This document shows positions 27,013 to 37,905 of a stretch of DNA of 64,000 nt, one piece after another. The position numbers and the translations under genes are program-made. Source of the stretch: Prochlorococcus sp. AG-355-P07 (lineage in GTDB: Bacteria; Cyanobacteriota; Cyanobacteriia; PCC-6307; Cyanobiaceae); assembly GCA_003280575.1 (NCBI GenBank), contig QCEN01000001.1:186001-250000 (forward strand), written 5' to 3'. The notes below the pieces were generated by a model that was not told where the DNA came from, did no database searches, and saw only the letters and a program-made list of their open reading frames with translations. Position 1 is the stretch's first letter. Each line of letters starts with the position of its first letter.

Positions 27013-28500
27013 CTATAAATCAGCAAACCCTTTTTTCTTCTTATTATTTTTTTGTTTTTTCATTGGTTTATTACCACTCATTCCCCCCATTCCTGGCATT
27101 CCTCCCATTCCTGGCATTCCTCCCATTCCTGGCATTCCTCCCATTCCTCCCATTCCTGGCATTCCTCCCATTCCTCCCATTCCTCCCATTCCTGGCATTC
27201 CTCCACTTGACATTTGTTTCATAAATCCTCTCATTCTTTGAAAATCAGCTAATACTTTATCTACATCTTTTGCTTTATAACCACTTCCCTGAGCGATCCT
27301 TTGTCTTCTTGAGGGCTGAGCTGCAAGTACCTCAGGTTTTTCTTTCTCCTCAAGAGTCATTGAAGAGATCATAGATTCTATTTTCTTAAGTTGATCTTCT
27401 CCATCCTTTATCATCCCATCATCAATTTTATTCATTCCTGGTATTAATTTTATCAATCCACCGAGTGATCCCATCCTTTTAATTAATCTCATTTGCTTAA
27501 CAAAATCATTAAAATCAAAAGTTGCTTCTTGGAGTTTCTTTTGCATTGCCTCTGCATCAGCAAGTTCAACTTCTTTTTGGGCTTTTTCAACAAGTGTCAA
27601 AACATCACCCATACCTAAAATTCTGCTAGCCATTCTCTCAGGATGAAATGGTTGCAGTGCTTCTATTTTTTCACCTACTCCGATAAATTTAATCGGTTTA
27701 CCGCTTATTTTTCTTATTGATAAAGCTGCCCCTCCTCTTGAGTCTCCATCCATCTTAGTTAGTATCGCTCCTGTAATTCCTACTTTTTCATGAAATGACT
27801 TTGTCAAGTCAGCAGCTTCTTGACCAATCATAGAATCAACAACAAGCAAGACCTCATCAGGATTAGAAACTTCTTTTATTCGAACCATTTCACTCATCAT
27901 GGAATCATCAATTTGCAATCTTCCTGCGGTGTCAATAATTATCGAATTAAAATCATTTTCATTAGCAAAATTTAGTGCTTCTCTCGTTATCTCTTCTGGT
28001 TTACTATTTTTTTCTTTAGCTGAAAAAACTTCCAATCCATATTGACTACCTAACGTTTTAAGCTGTTCTACAGCAGCTGGTCGATAAATATCAGCTGCAA
28101 CCAAAAGAACTTTTTTTTCTTTTTCTTTTAGATAAAGGCCTAATTTTCCTGTTGCAGTTGTTTTACCTGCTCCCTGAAGTCCAGCCATTAAAATAACTGT
28201 TGGACTATTTTCATTCTCATTTAATGGAGAATTTTCATTCCCCATAATTTTAATCAATTCTTTATTTACTACTTCTATAAATTTTTGACCAGGGTTTACA
28301 CCCTTAACTACTTCTTCACCAATAGCTTTATCTTTGACATCCGATATAAACTCTTTGACTACTGACAAACTAACATCTGCATCAAGGAGAGCTCTTTTTA
28401 CCTCCTTCAAGGCGTCGTTAATATTATTTTCACTAATTTTTCCTTCGCCTCTTAAACCCCTTACTGCGTCTTCAAAGCGTGACGAGAGTTCATCAAACAT
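27013..28500 (-). CDS. ffh: Signal recognition particle protein Ffh
   Basis: Ffh is the SRP GTPase that binds signal sequences through its M domain. It works with the 4.5S RNA found here at 55073-55166. The NG domain has GLQGAGKTTATGKLG, DTAGRLQID and TKMDGDSRGGAALS. The M domain ends in a Gly-Met-Pro repeat. I chose the Met at 28500 (MFDELSSRFEDAV) because this is the normal family start; a Met two codons upstream (28506) is also open. The likely -10 element is only about 22 bp upstream of that start. Confidence 0.96.
   Translation of the reverse strand: MFDELSSRFEDAVRGLRGEGKISENNINDALKEVKRALLDADVSLSVVKEFISDVKDKAIGEEVVKGVNPGQKFIEVVNKELIKIMGNENSPLNENENSPTVILMAGLQGAGKTTATGKLGLYLKEKEKKVLLVAADIYRPAAVEQLKTLGSQYGLEVFSAKEKNSKPEEITREALNFANENDFNSIIIDTAGRLQIDDSMMSEMVRIKEVSNPDEVLLVVDSMIGQEAADLTKSFHEKVGITGAILTKMDGDSRGGAALSIRKISGKPIKFIGVGEKIEALQPFHPERMASRILGMGDVLTLVEKAQKEVELADAEAMQKKLQEATFDFNDFVKQMRLIKRMGSLGGLIKLIPGMNKIDDGMIKDGEDQLKKIESMISSMTLEEKEKPEVLAAQPSRRQRIAQGSGYKAKDVDKVLADFQRMRGFMKQMSSGGMPGMGGMGGMGGMPGMGGMGGMPGMGGMPGMGGMPGMGGMSGNKPMKKQKNNKKKKGFADL
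27080..27204 (-). repeat. Short tandem repeat encoding Gly-Met/Pro-Gly-Met repeats in Ffh
   Basis: The segment is a near-perfect array of 9-bp units, ATTCCTCCC and ATTCCTGGC on the plus strand, coding on the minus strand for Gly-Met-Pro and Gly-Gly-Met units at the end of the M domain. About 14 units can be counted, in mixed order. Identical repeats at the DNA level are expected to change in number between strains. Confidence 0.9.
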
Positions 28501-28521
28501 TATCAAATGGTAATTTTAATT

Positions 28522-28527
28522 ATTATA
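28522..28527 (-). promoter_or_regulatory. Candidate -10 element before ffh
   Basis: On the minus strand TATAAT lies 21 bp upstream of the Met at 28500. It falls in the 41-bp gap after the Ftn2 gene, so ffh may have its own promoter as well as read-through. No clear -35 box is visible. Confidence 0.4.
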
Positions 28528-28547
28528 GATGATCTTGAAGTTTGTAA

Positions 28548-30650
28548 TTAGAAGCCGCTAACAAAATCAACTAATTTCCATGATTTATTTGAGAAACCGA
28601 GAATATATTTAACTTTAAGAGGGTTTAAAGATGTTTCATTAACAAATTCTCCAGAATTCTTTATTATCCGCTCTAGATAATTTAATTCTACTAAAACAAC
28701 TATCCTGGAGGAAGTTTGTGATTCGAGGTCTATCTTCTGAATTTGGGACTTAATTTCTTTAATAATTCCTTTTTTGATATCCTTTTGCCTTTCTTCGATT
28801 GTTCTATCAATCAAACCGTTACTAACAATCTTGGAAAGATTAATTTCACTTTTTCCAGCTAAATAATTACTTTTATTTAGAAGCCAAAAATTAATTAAAG
28901 TTTTTATCTCTGCGATGGAAGGAGAGGCTTTCGTAATTTTTTCGAATTTAAAGGAATTTTTTTCTGTAGAGGGCTTAATATTAGAATTGAATTCATTATT
29001 AGGTTTTTTTTTAATCTCTTGAATAATATCTTTTTCCCTAACCTTTTGATTTTTATCAACTGCTATTAAAGGTTTATCTGATACAACTTCATTATTGATT
29101 GATTTTTTAAAATTACTTCTTAGAAATCCAATGCCGATACCAAATGTAAATAAAATAATAAACGCGTATAGGTAAATTAAATAAGGTGACCGACTTAAAA
29201 ATTCTTTATTATTCAAAAATTCCCCAAAACTAAACTTTAATTCAGCAATTTTTTCAAATAAATACTTATAAACCTCTATGGTTTTATTCTTAATTATTTC
29301 CTCACTGAATTTGTTTTCATAAATATCCAGCTTCTCGAATTCTTGTTTAATGCCTCCTGGCCAAGGCAAACTCCTTGCATCAACATTCCCTGATGAACTA
29401 TCAAAATCTTTAGTAATGTCATTTGAAGATTCTTTTTTTATTTGTTGCCTTTGAAGATTTGATTTAATTGAAATTTTTTCTGATTTCTTTTCTAATTTTT
29501 CTATAAATTCTTGAATTTCCCCATCTTCAAACCAAGAGTCCAAATCTACCTGTTTTGAGTCAATATCTCTATAGCCAACTAAAACATCATTTTCTAACCA
29601 ATTTTTACAGAAAATACATATAGCTTCTAATTTATTTCCTGGATAATTACTAAGCCAATCTCGTAAATTCTCATCAGAACTGCTAGAGAACCTTGCAGAA
29701 GCTTGATCAATATCCGCCAAAAGGAGATCTAGACAACCAATAAGGGGCATGGAATCTAGACCAGATAAATTTAGTTTCTTTAGAATTCTCCTAGCTTCAA
29801 ATAATTTTTCTGGCTTCCTTCGGGAAAAGCCAATTGCAGTTAGGGATAAAAAAGCTAAGAATCCTGATTCTAATGATCCTCTTTTTTGTAATTCAAGAAA
29901 TAAATCTATCTGTTCTTGCACAGTCAAAAATGGCCTTATTTGCTGAAAAAAAGCTTCAAATTCTTGCTGATTTAGATAATCTCCATATTCAGACTTATTA
30001 CCTTCCAAACCGCCTCTTTTAATTATAAAACTTTCCAACATACTTAATCCTTTTTTATGAGACTCTTGTTCATTTAAATCTCTACTAAGGAGATCTAGAA
30101 TCCTGTAAGGGAGCAGTGCAACTAAGTCTTCTTCAAGTTCTTTCCTTTTTTCTACAAGCTTTCCCATTCTTTGAAGAAGTTGTATACCCTCTTGTAAAAA
30201 GTCCGCCGCATTTGAATAGGATCTAACTTGTTGTTCTTGAATTGCTGAATCTCTAGCTGTTAAAGCAGCCAATAAAGTTAGATCGGCTTCTCTACTACTC
30301 CCTAGGGCTGGAGTTTGTGGAGGCTGCAAAGCTTTTCTTGTAATTTTGAAAGCCTCCTTTGGAGAACCTGATTCCCAAAGAAGTATCAACCCTGCCACTT
30401 CTCTATTTGAGGAAAAATCTAGTCCAGAAGCACCATTTAATAACAAATTTTCATACTCTCTTCTGCTTTCTGGATCTGTAAGCAAATCAGCAGTGAGGCG
30501 AAGCAACTCAGATCTTTGAGTTAAAACTTCATAAGTAAAACCTTCATCAGGCGTTTTATCCAGACGTAACTGGAAAGCCCTTAATATTTCCTCAGATGTT
30601 GCAGAGGGGCTTACGCCAATTAAACGAAAATGGTCTAAAGGAAGTTCCAA
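28548..30650 (-). CDS. Cell division protein Ftn2/ZipN (ARC6 homologue)
   Basis: This 700-residue protein starts with a J-like domain (residues about 4-70: LDHFRLIGVSPSATSEEILRAFQLRLD) followed by a helical domain with LLLWESGSPKEAFKI. A single membrane helix (LIYLYAFIILFTFGIGIGF) lies near residue 490. The C-terminal IMS/DUF4101 region runs from about 580 to 700 (IKTLINFWLLNKSNYL). This layout matches ARC6/Ftn2/ZipN, the cyanobacterial and chloroplast anchor of FtsZ, which takes the place of FtsA. No FtsA gene is seen in this window. It is the first gene of the minus-strand run ftn2-ffh-rpsP-phoH. Confidence 0.88.
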   Translation of the reverse strand: MELPLDHFRLIGVSPSATSEEILRAFQLRLDKTPDEGFTYEVLTQRSELLRLTADLLTDPESRREYENLLLNGASGLDFSSNREVAGLILLWESGSPKEAFKITRKALQPPQTPALGSSREADLTLLAALTARDSAIQEQQVRSYSNAADFLQEGIQLLQRMGKLVEKRKELEEDLVALLPYRILDLLSRDLNEQESHKKGLSMLESFIIKRGGLEGNKSEYGDYLNQQEFEAFFQQIRPFLTVQEQIDLFLELQKRGSLESGFLAFLSLTAIGFSRRKPEKLFEARRILKKLNLSGLDSMPLIGCLDLLLADIDQASARFSSSSDENLRDWLSNYPGNKLEAICIFCKNWLENDVLVGYRDIDSKQVDLDSWFEDGEIQEFIEKLEKKSEKISIKSNLQRQQIKKESSNDITKDFDSSSGNVDARSLPWPGGIKQEFEKLDIYENKFSEEIIKNKTIEVYKYLFEKIAELKFSFGEFLNNKEFLSRSPYLIYLYAFIILFTFGIGIGFLRSNFKKSINNEVVSDKPLIAVDKNQKVREKDIIQEIKKKPNNEFNSNIKPSTEKNSFKFEKITKASPSIAEIKTLINFWLLNKSNYLAGKSEINLSKIVSNGLIDRTIEERQKDIKKGIIKEIKSQIQKIDLESQTSSRIVVLVELNYLERIIKNSGEFVNETSLNPLKVKYILGFSNKSWKLVDFVSGF

Positions 30651-30798
30651 ACAAATATCCTATTGAAAATTCTTAGATAAATTTTATCAAGTTAAAAATT
30701 TTTTTCATAAGGTCTTACAGAGTTATTAAAAAAAATCATGAAATACGACCTTCACAGCTTAGAATGTTAACAAATCAAAACTTCATTAAGGTATTTTC

Positions 30799-31836
30799 TT
30801 GGAAACACACGTAGAGAGAATCTCAAATCTTCAAGACATAAAAAAAGCCAAATTAGATCGAGAGACTGGATTATTTCTTTATGAAGATATGATACTTGGT
30901 CGAAGGTTCGAAGATAAGTGTGCAGAGATGTACTACAGGGGGAAAATGTTTGGTTTCGTGCATCTATATAACGGTCAAGAGGCTATAAGTACTGGAATTA
31001 TTGGTGCCATGAAAAAGAAACATGATTGGTTTTGTAGCACTTACCGCGATCATGTTCATGCATTAAGTGCAGGTGTTCCCTCTTTTGAAGTAATGAGCGA
31101 GCTTTTTGGAAAAGCTACAGGCTGTAGTAAAGGCCGAGGGGGCTCCATGCACTTATTTTCAAGAGAGCATCACTTATTGGGAGGATATGCTTTTATTGGG
31201 GAAGGAATTCCAGTTGCTTTAGGAGCAGCCTTTTCAAGTAAATATAAAAAAGAAGTCGCTGGCATTAAAAATAGTGATGCAGTAACTGCAGCATTCTTTG
31301 GAGATGGAACTTGTAATAATGGACAATTTTTTGAATGTTTAAATATGGCCCAATTATGGAAGCTACCAATAATTTTTGTTGTTGAGAATAATAAATGGGC
31401 TATTGGTATGGCACACGATAGAGCAACCAGTAATCCTGAAATCTGGAGAAAAGCTTCCGCTTTTGGGATGCATGGCGAAGAAGTTGATGGAATGGATGTT
31501 TTAGCAGTAAGGGGGGCAGCACAAAGAGCAATTGAGCGAGCTAGGGCAGGAGAAGGACCTACTCTTTTAGAATGTTTGACTTATAGATACAGAGGACATT
31601 CTCTTGCAGATCCAGATGAATTAAGGTCTGAGAAAGAGAAAGAGTTTTGGGGGAAAAGAGATCCTATCAAGAAATTAGCCCAAGAAATTATTGATGGTAA
31701 ATTCGCAACTGAAGAAGAATTAAAAAATATTGAAAAGAAAATAGATTCAGAGATATCAGAGTCTGTTAAAAATGCCTTAGAAGCTCCTGAACCACCTTCA
31801 CATGAATTGACAAAATATATTTGGGCCGAAGATTAG
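30799..31836 (+). CDS. pdhA: Pyruvate dehydrogenase E1 alpha subunit
   Basis: This thiamine-diphosphate-dependent subunit starts the oxidative decarboxylation of pyruvate to acetyl-CoA. The 345-residue protein has [19 protein letters not shown] near residue 45, [11 protein letters not shown], the ThDP motif [15 protein letters not shown], and the regulatory-loop region [13 protein letters not shown]. The start is TTG; the next in-frame Met is too far inside to be likely. It ends 1 bp before the convergent sigma factor. The E3 gene lpdA is at 40366 in this window; E1 beta and E2 are not. Confidence 0.96.
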   Translation: METHVERISNLQDIKKAKLDRETGLFLYEDMILGRRFEDKCAEMYYRGKMFGFVHLYNGQEAISTGIIGAMKKKHDWFCSTYRDHVHALSAGVPSFEVMSELFGKATGCSKGRGGSMHLFSREHHLLGGYAFIGEGIPVALGAAFSSKYKKEVAGIKNSDAVTAAFFGDGTCNNGQFFECLNMAQLWKLPIIFVVENNKWAIGMAHDRATSNPEIWRKASAFGMHGEEVDGMDVLAVRGAAQRAIERARAGEGPTLLECLTYRYRGHSLADPDELRSEKEKEFWGKRDPIKKLAQEIIDGKFATEEELKNIEKKIDSEISESVKNALEAPEPPSHELTKYIWAED

Positions 31837-31837
31837 A

Positions 31838-32779
31838 TTAAATACCGCTTGGTAATTTTCTGGTTAAATTCCTTAATTTTCTTAATGCCTTAAGTTCGAC
31901 TTGTCTCACTCTTTCCCTGGAAACTTCTAGTAATCTGCCTATTTCAGCAAGTGTATGTCTCTCGTTTCCATCAAGTCCAAACCTTAATTTAAGAACATGT
32001 TGCTCTTGCTCGCTTAGATGACTTAACCACTTACCTAATTGTTCTTGGTACATTTTTTGCTCAACTTGATCTAAAGGCTCCTCATTATTACTATCAGCAA
32101 TTAGATCTCCTAAAAAGCTCCTACCATCATCACCATTGACTGGAGCATCTAAACTACTTGTCGATAAAGCTTGTCTTAAAACAGAATCTAAATCTTCGAC
32201 ATCAATTTCCATGGCTTCTGCTATTTCAATTCTGCTTGGCATAGCGCCAAGTTTATGTGCTAAATCCCTACTCACTTTTCTTATAGATGCTAATCTTTCA
32301 CTTAAATGAACTGGTAAACGAATCGTTCGTGATTGACAAGCTATTGCTCTTGTCATACTTTGTCTAATCCACCAAAAAGCGTAAGTAGAAAACTTATATC
32401 CTCTAGTAGGGTCAAATTTTTCAACAGCTCTCTCTAAACCAAGAGAACCCTCTTGAACTAAATCGAGGAGTTCAAGTCCCTTACCTTGGTATTTTTTTGC
32501 CACACTTACGACTAGTCTTAAATTAGCTTTCATCATTCTCTCTTTTGCTCTTCTGCCAATTTTTATTGTTCTTTTTTGCTGCGTTGTAAATTCTTTAATT
32601 TTTTCATTCAATTGACCATCCTCTGTGAGAAGCATCATTTTCTGAACTTGATTACCCAGTTCGATCTCCTCCGCAGGTGTAAGCAAAGGTACTCTACCGA
32701 TATTCTGCAAATACCAACTGATAGGGTCGTTACCTCTCCTTTTTTGTGGTTCTGCTTGTGCTGGTATAGATGAAACCAT
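31838..32779 (-). CDS. Group 2 RNA polymerase sigma factor (RpoD-like)
   Basis: This 313-residue protein contains regions 1.2 to 4.2 of the sigma-70 family: PISWYLQNIGRVPLLTPAEE (1.2), KANLRLVVSVAKKYQGKGLELLDLVQEGSLGLERAVEKFDP and YKFSTYAFWWIRQSMTRAIA (2), and ERHTLAEIGRLLEVSRERVRQVELKALRKLR (4.2). It lacks the long region 1.1 of the main sigma factor, so it is a group 2 type, of which cyanobacteria have several. The particular SigB/C/D/E type cannot be told by eye. The next minus-strand gene upstream ends 141 bp away. Confidence 0.93.
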   Translation of the reverse strand: MVSSIPAQAEPQKRRGNDPISWYLQNIGRVPLLTPAEEIELGNQVQKMMLLTEDGQLNEKIKEFTTQQKRTIKIGRRAKERMMKANLRLVVSVAKKYQGKGLELLDLVQEGSLGLERAVEKFDPTRGYKFSTYAFWWIRQSMTRAIACQSRTIRLPVHLSERLASIRKVSRDLAHKLGAMPSRIEIAEAMEIDVEDLDSVLRQALSTSSLDAPVNGDDGRSFLGDLIADSNNEEPLDQVEQKMYQEQLGKWLSHLSEQEQHVLKLRFGLDGNERHTLAEIGRLLEVSRERVRQVELKALRKLRNLTRKLPSGI

Positions 32780-32920
32780 TTTTTTGACCTGATTTAGGTA
32801 CTAAAACTTTCCTACACTTTTTGTGAAATAGCCAAATATTTAATGCGCGCTTCAGATTTCAAGTAATATTTGTATATTTATGTGTTTAAAACTAGAAATA
32901 ACTCTCTTAAATTGTTTCTT

Positions 32921-34486
32921 TCAAGATATTTGTCTCATTTTTCTGTTTCGCATAATTTTTGATAATTCATCACCAATAGCAGACGCATTAGATCCGCTTT
33001 TGCATTTTGATGCAGCAAATGAATGCAAAAGTACGTACTTAGCCAAAAAATCAGTTGTTATATTTCTACTAAAGGTTAAATCAATAGCGGAACTTCCAGC
33101 TACAAATCCAGTTAAAAGATCACCTAATCCAGCTCTAGCTGTCTGAGAATCTGTCCCATAAAGTTGCCATGCATTTTTATTATCAGTAATTATGCTATTA
33201 GCGCCTTTCAATAAAATGCTTATATTAAATTTTTTTGCCGCTTCAAGAGCCAACCCTATGTTGGTTTCAGATTTGATATCAGGGAATAACCTTTGAAATT
33301 CTTTGTTATGTGGTGTAATCCATGTTTTAAATTTTCTCTCTAAAAAGAAATTTGACCCTAATTTAGATTCCGAAATTCTGTTAAGTGCATCTGCATCCAA
33401 GATCAATAACCCTTCGTAATCCATAAGATATTCTTTTGATTTTTGCCAATCATCATTATCAATTCCTATTCCTGGGCCGACAGCTACTGAATCAAATGCA
33501 CTTAAATCAATATTTTTTAAAGCACTATATAAAGATGCATCTCCATTTTGATTAGACAGCATAGTGTCCTTTAAAACTATTTCTGGAGCAACTTGCCAAA
33601 TAGATTCAGCAACTATCTCAGGAAGGACAGCCGAAATATAGCCTGCTCCACTTGATATCGCACCTTTTAATCCTAAGAATGCCGCACCAGGATATTTTTC
33701 ACTTCCAGCTATTAATAATGTTCTACCTCTTTTATATTTGTTGGAATTTTTTGGTAATGAAGGTAAATCAATATTTTTTAAATCTTTGTAAGTAACCTTA
33801 AAAATCTTTTTATCAACTTTGGAAAGTTTACTATTAGGCACCCCCACATCTATATGGTGCAATTCTCCAATAAAATGTAATGCTGAATCTTGCATCAAAC
33901 CAATCTTATTAAGACCAATTGCCAAGGTATAGTCTGCCTTTACTGCGTTTTCTAAAAAAGGCTCTCCTTTATCAGGACATAGTCCTGTTGGAATATCAAT
34001 ACTTATTACCTTGCCATATTTATTATGAAATTTTTGATTAAAAAGTTTAATTAATTTATTATCAACTTTTCTTGTTTGATTATTACCAAAAACCGCATCA
34101 ATCCAAAGTTCTTTACCATTTGCATCAGGGGGCTCTACTAATTTTGTGACACCAATAGATGTAAGATAATTAAGATGGCTATTTGTTAATGTTTTTTTTA
34201 TAGGGAATGGACACCATACCTTTACTAAAAACCCTCTCAAAAAAAGCTCTCTAGCTATTACTGCACCATCCCCACCATTATGCCCAGGACCTATAAAAAC
34301 AGTTATTCCATAGTTTAGAAGAGGTTCCCTTTTCAAGAGCCATCTACTAATTTGAATACCAGCTTTTTCCATCAATGCTTCTTGAGGCATTCCATCAAAA
34401 AACATTTCTTTCTCTAATATCAACATTTGCTTTGAATCAACAATTAAATGTTTAGAGTCAATTGTTGGCCATACAATTTCGTTCAT
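32921..34486 (-). CDS. nnrD: Bifunctional NAD(P)H-hydrate epimerase/dehydratase
   Basis: The protein repairs hydrated NAD(P)H. The N-terminal half (about 1-230) is the epimerase NnrE, with FIGPGHNGGDGAVIARELF and DIPTGLCPDKGE. The C-terminal half (about 235-521) is the ADP/ATP-dependent dehydratase NnrD, with AGSEKYPGAAFLGLKGA, VAVGPGIG, LILDADALN, ITPHNKEFQRLFPD and AGLGDLLTGFVAG. The 521-residue fused form is common in bacteria. It is divergent from mnmA with 45 bp between starts. Confidence 0.94.
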   Translation of the reverse strand: MNEIVWPTIDSKHLIVDSKQMLILEKEMFFDGMPQEALMEKAGIQISRWLLKREPLLNYGITVFIGPGHNGGDGAVIARELFLRGFLVKVWCPFPIKKTLTNSHLNYLTSIGVTKLVEPPDANGKELWIDAVFGNNQTRKVDNKLIKLFNQKFHNKYGKVISIDIPTGLCPDKGEPFLENAVKADYTLAIGLNKIGLMQDSALHFIGELHHIDVGVPNSKLSKVDKKIFKVTYKDLKNIDLPSLPKNSNKYKRGRTLLIAGSEKYPGAAFLGLKGAISSGAGYISAVLPEIVAESIWQVAPEIVLKDTMLSNQNGDASLYSALKNIDLSAFDSVAVGPGIGIDNDDWQKSKEYLMDYEGLLILDADALNRISESKLGSNFFLERKFKTWITPHNKEFQRLFPDIKSETNIGLALEAAKKFNISILLKGANSIITDNKNAWQLYGTDSQTARAGLGDLLTGFVAGSSAIDLTFSRNITTDFLAKYVLLHSFAASKCKSGSNASAIGDELSKIMRNRKMRQIS

Positions 34487-34531
34487 AATTAGTGCAAAGC
34501 AATTGAAGTACTTTTCAAAATTTAAACTTTC

Positions 34532-35689
34532 ATGTTAAAGACAAAAAAGGATAAAAAATTAGAGAACTTTTTTTCTTCTAATAATAAAACTAAAAAGAAG
34601 AAAAATATTATTGTAGGTCTTTCTGGTGGCGTAGATAGTTCCCTTTCAGCTGCTCTTCTTTTGGAAAGAGGCTGGAATGTTGAGGGACTAACTCTTTGGC
34701 TAATGAAAGGAGAAGGCTCCTGTTGTTCTGAAGGATTAGTAGATGCTGCTGGCCTTTGTGAAGATTTGGGAATTAATCATAAAATAATAGACTCAAGAGA
34801 AATTTTCGAAAGAGAGGTAATTAAAAAAACTACTGAAAGCTATGAGAAAGGATTCACTCCACTTCCATGTTCGATGTGCAACAAGAATGTTAAGTTTGAA
34901 GAGATGCTTAATTACGCAACAAGCAAAAAAGACTTTACTCATATTGCGACCGGACATTACGCAAGGATAAAAAAATCACCTTATGCTGAAAAACTCGATT
35001 GCAAGAGCTTTATATTTAAGGACTTCCTTCTTCTCAGAGGTGCTGACGAAAACAAAGACCAAAGTTATTTTCTTTATTCTCTTTCTCAAGAAGTACTAAG
35101 CAGATTAGAATTTCCTCTTGGTGAAATGAAAAAAGAAGAAACAAGAAGGGAAGCTCTCAGATTAGGCCTTAGAACTGCTCAAAAACCAGAAAGTCAAGAT
35201 TTATGTTTAGTTGAGCATTATGGATCAATGCAGATATTTATCGACAAACACATAGAACCCAAAGAAGGAGAAATTGTTCATGTAAATGGGAAAGTCCTTG
35301 GGAAGCACAATGGAATTCAGCACTTTACAGTAGGTCAGAGAAGAGGGTTGGGCATTGCTTGGCCGAAACCATTGTATGTAAAAAGTTTAGACAGGGTAAA
35401 AAACATAGTTTTTGTAGCAGATAAAAGTGAACTATTCCATAGAGAAGCAATAATTAAAAAAGTAAACTGGGTTTCAATCGAAGAACCTAAGCAAGAGATA
35501 GAGGTAGAAGCACAAATCAGATATAGAAGTCATCCAGTAAAAGGAACATTAATACCTTTGAAAAATTTAGATAATACAACTACTACATTTAAATTAATTT
35601 TTGAAGATAGCCAGAGTTCGGTAACGCCCGGACAAGCTGCAGTTTTTTATAAAGGAGAAATTTTATTAGGTGGTGGATTAATTAATTAA
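34532..35689 (+). CDS. mnmA: tRNA 2-thiouridylase MnmA
   Basis: MnmA thiolates U34 of tRNA-Lys, Glu and Gln. The 385-residue protein has the PP-loop [19 protein letters not shown], catalytic Cys in [29 protein letters not shown], and a C-terminal domain with [12 protein letters not shown]. The N-terminal 25 residues are charged and longer than in E. coli. The 3' end overlaps the convergent lnt gene by 8 bp. Confidence 0.95.
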   Translation: MLKTKKDKKLENFFSSNNKTKKKKNIIVGLSGGVDSSLSAALLLERGWNVEGLTLWLMKGEGSCCSEGLVDAAGLCEDLGINHKIIDSREIFEREVIKKTTESYEKGFTPLPCSMCNKNVKFEEMLNYATSKKDFTHIATGHYARIKKSPYAEKLDCKSFIFKDFLLLRGADENKDQSYFLYSLSQEVLSRLEFPLGEMKKEETRREALRLGLRTAQKPESQDLCLVEHYGSMQIFIDKHIEPKEGEIVHVNGKVLGKHNGIQHFTVGQRRGLGIAWPKPLYVKSLDRVKNIVFVADKSELFHREAIIKKVNWVSIEEPKQEIEVEAQIRYRSHPVKGTLIPLKNLDNTTTTFKLIFEDSQSSVTPGQAAVFYKGEILLGGGLIN

Positions 35690-37169
35690 TTTTCCAAAAG
35701 ATATTTAATCCCATAAAAAATATAAACAAAAACAAAATAGGTTTATCTCCAAATTTTGTATAGAAAGTCTTTTCGGATGAAAACTTAGGGAACACTATTT
35801 CATTTTGCTCAACATTATAATCTAAAAGTTGAATTATTTTTCCATCATCTTGAATTAAGCCCGAAGGGCCGGTATTTGATACTAGTAAATTATTTTTCTT
35901 ATTTTCAATACTTCTCAATCTAGCCAAAGATAGGAATTGATTATAAAGCTTATCTGGATATGGATCTAAATTTGCTGCAGTTATTATTAGTTTTGCACCG
36001 CTATTAATTGCCTCTCTGATTTTTAGTCCATTACTAATCTCATAACATATAGCTACTGCTAGTGGAGGTGTAAATTTAGGATCAAAAAATCTTGAATCAG
36101 AGCCTGGTTGAATTCCTCCTACTGCAGATAATCCTCTTGAAAAACTATCTAGAAAACTAGGTATTTTTTCACCTACTGGAACTAGTCTATTTTTATCTAT
36201 AAATGAGGTGAAAGATTTATCTCCAATTTGAAATCCGAGGAAAGAACTTCTTAACTCATTATTTGAATTTCTGAAACCTCCTGACAAAGTATTAACCTTA
36301 ATGCCTTTAGAAAAATAAAAATTATTAGATAGAGTTCCTTCAGGAGCGACAAGAAGTTTCGATTTGTTTGATAAAGCATATTTTTGAGCGATGGATAGCT
36401 TTTCTTCAATAAATTCATCATTTATTTTTAATTTTTCTCTTGTTGGTATATTAGTTTGCCAAATAGCTACTGGATATTCATAATTTCTTTTTAATGGAGC
36501 TGTTAAACCTCCAAATAAATGTAGGAAAATAAAAACCAAAAGTCCTAAAATAAATATTTTTTTAAAGTGAAGTTTTCTTTCCCATCTACCTTGAATATAA
36601 AAAATCCAAAATCCAATCAATATTTGTAATACGCATAAACCACTTGCACCAATCCATCTTGCTAAACCAGCAAGATAAATATCACCTGGGATAATACTCT
36701 CTCCTAAACCTATCCAAAAAAAAGGTGTTTGAGAAAGTATCAGTTCACCAATACCCCAAGTCAAAGATAAAAAAAATACTTTTACTGTTAAAGATAATAT
36801 TTTCATTTTGAAAACATCCTCTTTCCAGAGAATAATTTCAACTAACAATCCCCATAAATAAACTAATATCCCACCCAGAAAAGCGCAAAATAATAATAAT
36901 AAAATGGCAATTATTAAACTTGCAAGCCATGAAAACCCAAGCCATGTCAATGGATGAAGATCATAAAGCCAAGAATGACTTATCAAGATAAAGAAAAAAC
37001 CCCAACAAAAATTTGCTATTCTCCTTTCACTTCCTTTCCATAAAATAAATAAAGATATCGGCATAAAAATCAGCCAAAAATGAGTTGAAACTGAAATTCC
37101 TCCTAAAATCCCTCCTAAACAAGGGTAAAAATATTGTCTTAGACTTTTAATTTGAGTTAGGATTAACAA
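35682..37169 (-). CDS. lnt: Apolipoprotein N-acyltransferase
   Basis: Lnt adds the third acyl chain to lipoproteins at the inner-membrane outer face. The 495-residue protein has about seven hydrophobic helices, mostly in the first 210 residues. The nitrilase-like domain follows, with VAPEGTLSN (catalytic Glu) and [10 protein letters not shown] (catalytic Cys), then [15 protein letters not shown], and a final hydrophobic helix. Identity is clear from this layout. It overlaps mnmA tail-to-tail by 8 bp and is divergent from the FKBP gene. Confidence 0.93.
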   Translation of the reverse strand: MLILTQIKSLRQYFYPCLGGILGGISVSTHFWLIFMPISLFILWKGSERRIANFCWGFFFILISHSWLYDLHPLTWLGFSWLASLIIAILLLLFCAFLGGILVYLWGLLVEIILWKEDVFKMKILSLTVKVFFLSLTWGIGELILSQTPFFWIGLGESIIPGDIYLAGLARWIGASGLCVLQILIGFWIFYIQGRWERKLHFKKIFILGLLVFIFLHLFGGLTAPLKRNYEYPVAIWQTNIPTREKLKINDEFIEEKLSIAQKYALSNKSKLLVAPEGTLSNNFYFSKGIKVNTLSGGFRNSNNELRSSFLGFQIGDKSFTSFIDKNRLVPVGEKIPSFLDSFSRGLSAVGGIQPGSDSRFFDPKFTPPLAVAICYEISNGLKIREAINSGAKLIITAANLDPYPDKLYNQFLSLARLRSIENKKNNLLVSNTGPSGLIQDDGKIIQLLDYNVEQNEIVFPKFSSEKTFYTKFGDKPILFLFIFFMGLNIFWKIN

Positions 37170-37254
37170 TCTAAATTACGAAATTAAATTTAAAATCACC
37201 CATTTATTGTACCTTCATTCTGTAGACTAAGTTTTAGTAACTTTCAAAATTTAA

Positions 37255-37827
37255 GTGAAAGAAGTCTTTATTAGTTTTGCAGTTTTTGTTTTTTGTGTTT
37301 CATTAACTCTTTTCAGTCAATTTAATTCTCCTCAAGTTGTTAATGCAGCTGAATCAGAAACTCAATCAGTTCAAAGAACACCTGTTGCAAAATCATCAAA
37401 TGTCTCAAATAATAATTTATTTGAACTAGACCCATCAGATCCAAATCCTATACTTTTCGCTATGGCAGAAGAAACACCATCAGACAACAATTCAAGGACT
37501 ACAGAAAGTGGCCTAATTATTGCAGATATCGTAAACGGGGAAGGAGATGAAGCTAGTGCTGGGCAAACAGTTACTGTAAATTATACAGGAACTCTAAAAG
37601 ACGGGACACAATTTGATACCAGTATCGGCAGAGCTCCATTCAGCTTTCCCTTAGGTGCGGGAAGAGTAATAAAAGGTTGGGACGAAGGTGTAGCAGGCAT
37701 GAAAGTTGGAGGCAAAAGAAAATTAACAATACCTCCGGAACTTGGATACGGATCAAGAGGTGCAGGTAATGTAATACCTGCTAATGCGACTTTAATATTT
37801 GAAGTTGAATTATTAAAAGTCAATTAA
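37255..37827 (+). CDS. FKBP-type peptidyl-prolyl isomerase, exported
   Basis: This 190-residue isomerase starts at GTG. The first 30 residues ([18 protein letters not shown]) form a signal peptide or anchor. After a Ser/Asn-rich linker the FKBP domain covers about residues 85-190, with [43 protein letters not shown], and [28 protein letters not shown]; all active-site blocks are present. It likely acts in the periplasm or lumen. sodN starts 78 bp downstream on the same strand, but no functional link is implied. Confidence 0.93.
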   Translation: MKEVFISFAVFVFCVSLTLFSQFNSPQVVNAAESETQSVQRTPVAKSSNVSNNNLFELDPSDPNPILFAMAEETPSDNNSRTTESGLIIADIVNGEGDEASAGQTVTVNYTGTLKDGTQFDTSIGRAPFSFPLGAGRVIKGWDEGVAGMKVGGKRKLTIPPELGYGSRGAGNVIPANATLIFEVELLKVN

Positions 37828-37905
37828 ATTAAGTAAGAAAAATATCTAATACTTTTCAATTTAGTTAATATCCAAGTAATATATATACAACACCAAATAT
37901 TTGAA

